DNA from: Euglena gracilis
Lineage: Eukaryota; Euglenida; Euglenophyceae; Euglenales
Direction of reading: 5' to 3'
Length of the DNA: 64,000 bases
Assembly (NCBI GenBank): GCA_039621445.1
Contig: CP154954.1
Coordinates: forward strand, 25,060,954-25,124,953
Shown: piece after piece, positions 13,325 to 22,293 of the stretch
Position numbering within the stretch: position 1 is the stretch's first letter
How the letters are laid out: the number at the start of each line of letters is the position of its first letter
Made by a program: the position numbers and the translations under genes
The notes under the pieces: generated by a model
What the model was told of the DNA's origin: nothing
Databases searched by the model: none
What the model saw: the letters and a program-made list of their open reading frames with translations, nothing else

Positions 13325-13555
13325 TGGGGGGGGGGCTTAAAAGGTCGGTGACCCCCCCTTTTGGTACATTAGAGTGGCTAGTCGGTCGACTAGTCGACGG
13401 ACTAGTCGACCGACTAGCCAGTTGCTCCCATAGCCAGTACCCCCCCCCCCCCCTGGTACCGACTAGGCCACCGACTAGTCGGTCGACTAGTCGGTAGGGG
13501 TACTGGCTAGTCGACCGACTAGTCGGTCGACCAGCCAGTACCCCCCCCCCCCAGT
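13325..13555. repeat. right inverted repeat around the 77-bp minisatellite
   Basis: CTTAAAAGGTCGGTGACC, then CCTTTTGGTACATTAGAGTG, then CTAGTCGGTCGACTAG palindromes mirror the left arm at 12107-12290. Together they bound a composite element of about 1.45 kb. Confidence 0.85.
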
Positions 13556-13944
13556 CTAAATATTGGGGCCCTTCAGAGTTACCATTAAAACTTTGGAGGT
13601 GAACTTATTATGTTATAAAATTGGGATTGGGACTGCTTTGGACAACCGGGGCTGTGGTTTTATTTAGACTCTGCGCTTGTGGCACCCTCCTATTGGGGGG
13701 GCGGGTTTAGCCGGGTTCAGGGGCTGCGAGTTGACATTTTTTTCTGTTGGACATTTCCCCCCCATTTTTCGTCACAAACCTCAGTTGGGGCGAACTGGGT
13801 TTTCAGGCCGCCCGGAATTCTCCCTCTTTGACTGCAGCTTGACACCTTCGGCTGGTCTGAGGGATGCGCTGACCTGATTCGACTGCAGCTTCCTATTCGC
13901 TTTCCAGCAACCTTTGGTAGGCGGGCGAGAAGGATCCTGCCTTT

Positions 13945-14095
13945 TGGCCATCGCTGGAGGCCACCCCTGCTCCGTCGGCGGAGGGGCCGTGGGTGTGCGA
14001 GGTCTGCACACTGCGCAACCCGGCGACGCTGATGCAGTGCAGCGCCTGCCTCGCGCCCTGCCGGAGCAAAGACCCGTCGCAGTCCCTCGCAGGCC
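13945..14095 (+). CDS. exon with RanBP2-type zinc finger 2
   Basis: PWVCEVCTLRNPATLMQC followed by SACLAPC is a full RanBP2-type finger: W-x-C-x2-C-x3-N-x6-C-x2-C. The exon is GC-rich and surrounded by T-rich intron sequence. Two upstream CTG words, at 13937 and 13954, each five bases before an in-frame start, could be the 3' end of a nonconventional intron, so the start is uncertain. The 3' end is also uncertain: CTCGCAGGCCCCC offers a CAG at +4 to +6 near 14094, and ATGCAG|GTGGGG a conventional donor near 14131. It probably belongs to the same gene as finger 1 and the kinase exons. Confidence 0.75.
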
Positions 14096-14139
14096 CCCCC
14101 CCCCGAAATGGGGATGCTCAGCCCGGAATGCAGGTGGGG

Positions 14140-15449
14140 GGATGTGCAGATTTGTGCATTTCTTCAAATTGTACAAGAATCTTGCGCTTTTAACACGCTT
14201 TTCGGCATTTTTTTCTGCATTTTTGAACACTTTTTGGTTTTTCAGGTTTGTTTGTGCATTTTATTGTATTTTCCCCAATTTCACACATTTTTGCCTGTGT
14301 ATTTTTTTAAAAAAAAGTTATATTTCCTTGTTTTTTTCTGTGTGATTTTTTTGAAAATTTTTTTTTGTATGTTTTGGGATGATTTTTACATTTTTTTTAC
14401 ATTTTGATTTTTTTTTTTGCATCCCCCCCAAATGCACAGTTTGTGCATTCTTGCGCCTTTTGAGCATCATTGCCAGGGTACCGCATATCTCTGCAGAATG
14501 GCTTTCACTCCCTGTGCTTTCTCCCTCACAATTGACTTCTGCAACACTGCACTTTTTTCTGACCCCCCCCCCCAAATAAGACCCCACCAGACTGTGTTTT
14601 AGTCGGGTGCCGACCCCACCCGGGGGGGGGGGTGCCTGCCTGGGCAGGCACCCCAAGGCACTCCAAATCCGACCCCCCCAGGGGTAGGGGGGTAGGGCAC
14701 ACGGCCAAAAGTGCCCTAGCACAGACCCGGCGCCAAAGGCGCCGGGGAGCCAAAATGGCCTATTTTCAAAGGAATGTGCCTGGGCACAGGCCCAAATCCG
14801 ACCCCCCCCCATGGGGGGGGAGTGCCTGCCTGGGCAGGCACTCATAGGCACTCCGGACCCCCCTCCCCCCCCCCGGGGTTGGTAAAAAAACAGCCTGGAC
14901 CCCACCCCAGGATTTCCGGGAAAATCCAACAATACACACCACCGAAAACAGCAAAAGACCCCAAAATGGGTGATTTTTCCACATTTTTTGGGTTTTTTTT
15001 GCTCCTTTCAAATGTGTTGCAATTTGCATTTTTTGGGGACAATTTTCATTCATTGCCAAAAATCACCTTTTTTGACGTATTTTTGGGCCATCCTACCGGA
15101 AGGTTTTTTTCGGCTGAATTTTTCAAAAAAAATTCAAAAAGTAGATAGCCCCCCAAAATAAGACCCCCTGGGTCTTTTTAGCAACGGACCCAAAAAGCAG
15201 ACCCAGGGTCTTTTTTTGGGGTGGGTTTTGTTGCAAGGACGCTATAATCTCATGAATTTTTGGACGTCAACGCCACAACTGTAGTGTGATCAAGGAAGTT
15301 CGAAACGAAAAGTTTCAGGGCTTCTATTTGGTACAGTTACGAATTTTCCTCTTTGAGGTGAGACGTTCCAATCACACTTTGGTTAAATTGCTGAGGGAGT
15401 ATGTGGTTTCTAAATCTTGCCCCATCCCCTGCCATGGGGGGCTGCTGGC
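14140..15449. other. intron sequence with repeats
   Basis: T-rich sequence holds a family 2 repeat (14605-14890) and a short family 1 derivative (15150-15232, AAAATAAGACCCCCTGG facing CCAGGGTCTTTTTTT). No further exon could be fixed, though at least one small exon is needed to connect the reading phases of zinc finger 2 and the exon at 15450. Confidence 0.5.
14605..14890. repeat. family 2 repeat, second copy
   Basis: Same word order as 4498-4775: GGGTGCCTGCCTGGGCAGGC, AATCCGACCCCCCC and GGCGCCAAAGGCGCCGGGG. Here the GGCGCC palindrome is perfect. Confidence 0.75.
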
Positions 15450-15488
15450 GAACTTCAACAACGACGCCGAGATCCAGAAGTACGTCCA
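15450..15488 (+). CDS. kinase gene exon: start of linker
   Basis: Codons read NFNNDAEIQKYVQ. The upstream sequence GGGGGGCTGCTGGC has CTG at -8 to -6, fitting a nonconventional intron end, and no AG acceptor is near. The exon ends within GTC-CA, in phase 2. Confidence 0.65.
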
Positions 15489-18400
15489 GGCCAGGGTTGT
15501 ATGGGAAGCTCCGCAGACATGAGGTAGGTGGTAGGGGGGGTCACCCCCCCCCCCTAGGGGGGTAAGGTCTAAGGTGGTAGGGGGGGGTCACCCCACCCCC
15601 CCCCCTAGTTTCGGAAGGGGGGTCCCCCACCCCCCAGAGATTCCCATACAACCTTGGTCCAGGCCCAGAAGGATTTGCTACAGTTGCTGCGTGCGGGACG
15701 TCTGACGCAGGGCGCGTACCAGAAGATGGCGCCCAAGGCCTCTGCTCAATCCGAAACCATCCCCAGTGGGAGGGGGGTTCTCCATCCACTCGACAGGGAG
15801 GGACAGGGTATTACGTGAGCGTTGGCTTTGTACAGGGTTTTTTTTTATTTGTGGACCCCGGGGGGGGGAGGAGGTCCACGACTAAAAGGGGGGGTAGGGT
15901 GGGTGGGTCCGGCCGAGACCCCCCCCCCTGAGGGGGTCCCCCCAGGGAGGAGTGGGTTATATTTTTCGGCGCCTTTGGCGCCGAATTTTTTTGAAAAGGT
16001 GCTATTTTTAGCAATCTTTGGCCATTTTCAGGGAAAAGAAAGTGGGTTCCCCAGGACCCTCCCCGCGGGGGGGGGGGGACCCCGGGGCCCCAGGGGGTGG
16101 GTGGGTGGGGGGACCCCCCCTCCCCCCAGTCTTTAAAAAAACCCCTGTCAGGAGAGGGGAAGGGCCTCTCCCGCGGACCCCCCTGGAACCAAAAGCATTT
16201 CTTCTCCGGGGCTTTGTGCCGGAAGACTGCTTTTTTATCACATTTCTTTGTTCATTTGTTGAAAAGATTGCGAGTTCGGCCACTTTTTGAAGCCCCCCCC
16301 CCCAGAATTTTCTTGGGCAGAAGGGGGAGGGGGGAAGGGGGCACCAGATCCCCCTTCCCCCCTAGAAGGGGGGGGGTGCAACCCGGGGGGTAAAAAAAAA
16401 ACCTGCGCAAATCACTCTTCTTCTCCCGGGGAGGCGGGGGGTTCCGAGCAGGGCTTTGGCGGCGCAGGGGCTGCAGGCCTCCTCCTCCAAGCCGGGCCAC
16501 CCCGGCGCGGCCAGCCCGGCGGCGGTGAAGGACGCGTTCGAGCTGCCGCAGGGCGTGTCGGAATCGGTGCTGAGGTCCGCCTCCCTCCGCCCGCCTTCCA
16601 GCCAACCAAGCATCCCTCCCCCGGCGGTGGGAATGTGTTTGTGGAACAGACTTCCACGAAGCACTTGGCCGAAAACGTGACCGAATCCAATTTTTTTCCT
16701 GGCATGCTGGACCAAAAGCTAGAATCCATGAAAGGTCAGTCAAACCCTGTAGGTTTATTTCCGGAGTGACTGACTGGATTTTTTTTTTTGCTCCGGACCC
16801 CACCGGGGGGGGGGGGTCGGCCAGGACTGGCCTAAATTTCGGCGCCGAAGGCCCCAGAAATTTTGGGGTATCGACCAAAGTCTATTCATTTTTGGCCGTT
16901 ATGGCCGAAATGGCCAAGTGACCCTCAGGGTCCTCCCCGAGGATGGGAAGTGGGTGACTGGTTTTTCAAAAGTAACTGACTAGTTTTTTGGAATGAACTC
17001 CCCCCTCCGGTGAAGACCTCCCTTCTGGAGATAAATTCTTTTCTTTTCCTGTGCTTTGTGCCCCATCCTGAAGAACGTCATTCTCCCTCAACCCTCTGTT
17101 ATCCTGTGGCGCATTTGCTCAAAACGCCCACACTGGCCTGTTTCGATATCAGCAGTCTCCACCACATATGTCGCCTTGTGGCCCCAAATACCACCCTCCC
17201 TTGCTGAAAGAACACCACCCTTGTGTGGTGAACAACGGATAAACCGTCATTTCCCAGTCGCTGGTATTCCAGAGGTGAGGCATTCTTACCTTGGCATGTT
17301 CCTCGACCGCGAGGCGCATTGCCCCAGCGTCGATCTGGAACTCACAGGCCATTCCCGTGTGGGGGCAGCTTGCTACCTGCTTGAAGTCGGAGTGCTTCAG
17401 GCGGCCTTCCACCTGCTTGTACTCCTTCTTCCATTTTTCCAACGTCTCCAAGTCATTGACCACGGGACAGCCCCCCCCCCCCCACCCACCACGGGTTGTT
17501 GATCACAGCTTAGTGGTCTTGGGACAAGCGAGGGTATGATTATGACACGGGGTCCTGTCTCTCGCAGGCAGTGGTATGACTGGGACACCAAGCGGTGGAT
17601 GGAGGAGCACGTGCAGGTGGTGGTGGACTGGCAGCCCCTGGCCCAGGGCAACCTCCGCGTGGCGGTGCGGATGCTGGACCTCTCCCGGCCAGGGTTAGAC
17701 GGGGGGTTGGGGGTGGGGGGTGGCTGTCCCCGACCCCTTCCGCCTGCAAGGGATGTTCCTCTGAAGAAAGACTTTCCCGTTGGTGCCTCGTGCATCGGTC
17801 CAATTCAGCCCCGAATGATTTCCACAAAGTGCAACGCTGTCCTTTTTGGCAAGGTCGGAGGCAAAAATCAGTGATCCAGACTGCATTATTGGCCAGGTCG
17901 GGCTGTTCTCTGAATTCCACCCCCTGGGACTTGCGTTAAACCCTGCTCCTGGCCCAAGGGGCAACGGGCTTGTGTGGCAAAGTACCTGAAGGTGTTGCCT
18001 TATCTTGTGCCACGTGGCTCAGTCAAATTATCAAGTTGCTGAATGGTTTTTCTTTTCAATCAAGTGTATTTATCTTTATTCTAATTCATTTATATGTCTG
18101 TAGATTTTTCAATTAACCAATACCTGCGAAAAGAGCACCTTATGATTCAATGTGGTTGTATTTTTCAGAGAGCCTTATTTTAAAAATCCTGTTTTTTTGA
18201 AAGCAGGAAAAACGAAAAGTTTAATTTTTAACAATGTTTGAGGGTGGCAGAGTACTTCCTGAATTGATATATCCCATTGCCGAAAGGAACTGGGAACGGC
18301 ACAGTCCCTTCAGACGAGGGTGTTGCAGGCCCTCCTGAATACCACATATCTCGATTATCGATGCCTGGAGTTAGAGTCCAAGGCGTTTTTTTTCCCTTTC

Positions 18401-21400
18401 TGTTGGGTGTATTTTCCAAACTCAAAAAACTTCCAAATCCAAACCACTTCACCAGCTGCTGTGGGGTAACCCTAACACTCACCCCACATGAAATTGAAAC
18501 CCTTCCTGAAATTCTGGTAAATCAGAGATGCCCCTCTTTTCAACGTACCCCATCGTTGTGTCATTCATGAACCTTGACCTCATGAACCTTGTCAACCTGT
18601 GACCTTGAACTTGTGTCATTCATGAACCTTTCAATCTTCAAATGGTTCCCAATAAAATTAAAAAAAATGCCTGCTCCACAGAGAGCCTTGCGTGACAACC
18701 TGAAGAAGAAAGGTTTGGAGATAGGCTTAGGGTTACGGTGAGTTCTGGGTGGAGGAGTGGTTCTTTGAAGGAGGGAATAGATCCCGGAGTTACGTCAATT
18801 TTCTCTAGGGTTTTTTTTTAAAAAGTATGATGCCTGCTTCCGCTGTGGATGTGTCAGCCGAAGTTGGTCTTTTGTGGGGGGGGGAGCTGGTTACCGGGAA
18901 AATAAAATTTGAGCAGGAAAGAACGTTTCGCAAAAAGTTCTCGTATTTTTGTCAGGATTTCCAACGTGGTTGATGCAGAATTTTCAACTCCAACTTAACT
19001 CTGCCAAGGATGTGATGATTGCTGTTATGATTGCTCCAATAAGATAGCAAAAATTTCAGTCCCCTCCCCCACAGTGTTGCAAGGAGTTTTCTGTGTTCAA
19101 AATCTCAGGGCTGGGAAAATCATAAGATTTTGGAGGTAATTCTCATGGATATTGCCAGAAGAGCAATTTTGGAATTTTTCAATCCAGAATCTTCCGGACT
19201 TTTTCCAGTTTTGTCCAATATTTCCTTCTTTTCTTGTCATTGATCATTGATCGCCCCCATACAGATTTATGCCCCCAATCACAGTTTTGAAAGGGGGACA
19301 CACACCTTTGTTCACTGCTTTGCGGAAACGCTGGAGGGCACTCCCCGACCCCTCCCAGATTTCTTTTTAATCAAGGTCGCAGGTGGGTGGGTGCTCTGTG
19401 CAGGAGGGGAGGCAAGCACTTTGGACCCCCCTGGGGGGTCGGGTTTTGGGGTTGGTAATGTAATAGCACACCCCCTGGCACCGAAGGTGCTGGGGGCCAA
19501 AAGTGGCCATTTTCAAGGGAAATTGACTTGGCCGGGTCCCAAATCCAACCTCCTGGAGGGAGGGTTGCTTTGGGAGGCGCCCCATAGGGCAAGGCACCCC
19601 TCCCCCCCCCCCTCAGGGTTGGTAAACAGAAGCCAGACCCCTCCTCCACGGGGGAGGGTGGTGGATTTTTGAGAGCGGGTGGGTGGGTGGGTGGATCGCT
19701 GGCCAACCACACCTCGGTCCACCATGGGTCAATCTGGCCCGGCCAAAGGCCAGGCCGGATAGTTTTTCAAGGGTTTCCGGCCAATTTTTTGGTGGTTGGG
19801 TGGGTGGGTCGACCCCCGGGTGGGGGGAATCGTGGGTGGGTGGGTTTTCAAAAGGGGGTGGGTGGGGTTGGGCCCAGGAAAAGTGCATTAGTGAAACTGT
19901 GGTCGGGATGTGCGCCACCCCAAGTTCCGAGTTGCACCACAGGACCCCCCCCCCCCCAAGCGGCGCCTGGGGTTTCCGTCGCTCTGCACAGCCGGAGCAC
20001 TACGACCCGAAGGAGGGGGACCAGCAGTACTTCGTGGACGTGGAGATGCAGGCGCACTGTCGGGCAGTGGCGGACGCCTTCAACGCTGCCCGGCCGCCGA
20101 AGGAGGTCTCCTTCTTGGAGGCCGGGCCTTTCTCTCTGGGAGCTCACTCCCCCCCCCCTTCCCCCAATGGTTCGGTCGGTCCCCACCGAGGACGGTTTGC
20201 CTCCAGTGGCTGGGATGCTCCACACCCGGCTCCGTCAAGATAACCCATTTCCCCACCTATGGGGGTCCTTCCTTTTGGCTCGCTGGCCAAAAAACCATCC
20301 GGACAATGTCACCTGGTCTCAATCTAGGGGCAGAGTGAATGGAAAGATGCCACCATTCACATTTCACATTAAAATGGATATGATGTCAGGTGCCATTTGG
20401 AATCCGTCTGGGCATTGGCGGTGCTCCCTTTTCGCCAACAGATGAACCCTCATTCGCACTTGTGCCGTCACTTGCTCTGGGCTGAATTTCAAGGTGCGGC
20501 CGACCCTACCCTACCCTGCTGGTACCCCAAGGTACTCCAATACCCCTCTCCCCCAGGGTTTGCCAAATCCAGCCTGCCCCATTGTTGTGGTTGGTACCCT
20601 GTTTTTGGAGGCCTGTCGTTTTGGGCAGAGGCCAGTGTTACCCTTCCCATTGACGTGTGATATGCCATCGTTGGACAAACTTGTCAGCTGGCTGTAGGTG
20701 TCTACCTGTTTGGGGTTGCTAGGAAAGAGGAACAGGGCTCGTCGCAGGCATGGGTGATCTGCCGCTCTGGCAACGTGCTACCAAACCAACGGGTGTGCTT
20801 TGTTTGCCTTCGTGCATTTCTCGGAAGAGCTCAAAGTTCCCCAAGAAAGAGTATGATTATCAATTCAGCCTTTTAACCTTTCTCTGATAATTTGGCTTAT
20901 ATCATACTTTCATGTTTTGGATAAGTTGGATTATATTTCATCTTACAAATTTGGGAAAGCGCTATTTCCCTTCATAAAATGTCTAATGGAGTTTATTATT
21001 TTTTTGTGCTCTTCCGTAAGAGGTTCCTATGTGTCCCCCCTCTGATGGTTTCCTGCCTCTCTGTGTGGCCTCAGGTCCTCGCAGCCGAACCGTATATTGA
21101 CCCCACAAGCTACTTGAAGCACAACAACAACCACACATCACCCCCCGTTTTGCCTCTGTGCCTCACTTCACGCACAGGGGAGCACACACCAGCCGGTGGA
21201 CCAGCCCCAGGATGGGGTGATGTGTGGCCCCAATTGGGGGTTTGTTCATCCCCTGGCCCGGAACACGCCGCAGGCGTTCTCCCATTTCTCCTGGGAGTAC
21301 ACCCAGCACCGATTCATGATCGTCAGCCAGGCTGTCAGGCAGATGGATATCCGCCCGATGCCGCAATTTTTTTTATTGGCATCCCTGTCCCCCAGATGAC

Positions 21401-21948
21401 CTCCTGTCGCCTCATGTCTGCCCGCTGTGGTTTCAGTGGCGCATTTCCCCTCCGGCCTCATTCTGTTTTGTCACCCGAGCCTTTCGCCGGCAGCCTGCCT
21501 GGGATATCCAGGGAGTGGGGGACGTGTACACGGACCCCCAGATCCACAGTGCGACCCATGCAGTTGCTTTGTGCCTTCGGTGTCGATTACTTACGCCGCT
21601 CCTGGGTGCGGGGTGGTTGGCGGGCAGGACCCTGGGGGATTCTCCGACTACAACAAATGGTAATGGCTGGGGAAGCTGTTTTGTCAACATTGGGGGGAGG
21701 GTGGTATCTGAGTTCCTTTGGGTAGTACGAAGGTACTCATCACCCATTCTGCAGTCCGCAGGGTTGAACGCCATTTTGCCCAAACATCAGCTGAATTTGC
21801 TGTGCAGCCCAAATTTTCATTGGAATGGCCTGGGGGGGGGTGGGCTTGACGGAGGGGGATCAACTGCATGCTTGAAAAGGACCCTGATATTTTCATTTTG
21901 ATTGAGGAAGCACCCACCTCCCATTGGACAGAAAAAAATACACTGTGG

Positions 21949-21986
<38 letters not shown>

Positions 21987-22233
21987 CGCTGAGCTTGCCT
22001 CGACCCTCTCCTGTGGTGGGCACATGTATGGCGCTGACGACGATGGAACGGGGAAGGGACCCTGGGGGATGGGCAACTGCGGCATGGAGGCCAGGCTTTG
22101 AGCACCGTATTATCACCCCACCTGCAAGTGCACGAAACACCAATGAATACTCAGCACCCAGCAAGCAAAAAGAACACAGACAATACCCCCCCCCCCCACA
22201 CACACCCACCCACCCACCTGACGCACCTACACA

Positions 22234-22293
<60 letters not shown>

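Noticed and set aside
20580-20660. FLEACRFGQRPVL frame resembling the FLEA motif of the kinase
   Set aside because: Paired-end and CAG/CTG tests fail and the phase does not fit; taken as chance.
21322-21511. Conventional GT-AG intron at the FMIV/GVGD junction
   Set aside because: It would delete VDIQ with the catalytic Asp, whereas the nonconventional boundaries keep the motif exactly.
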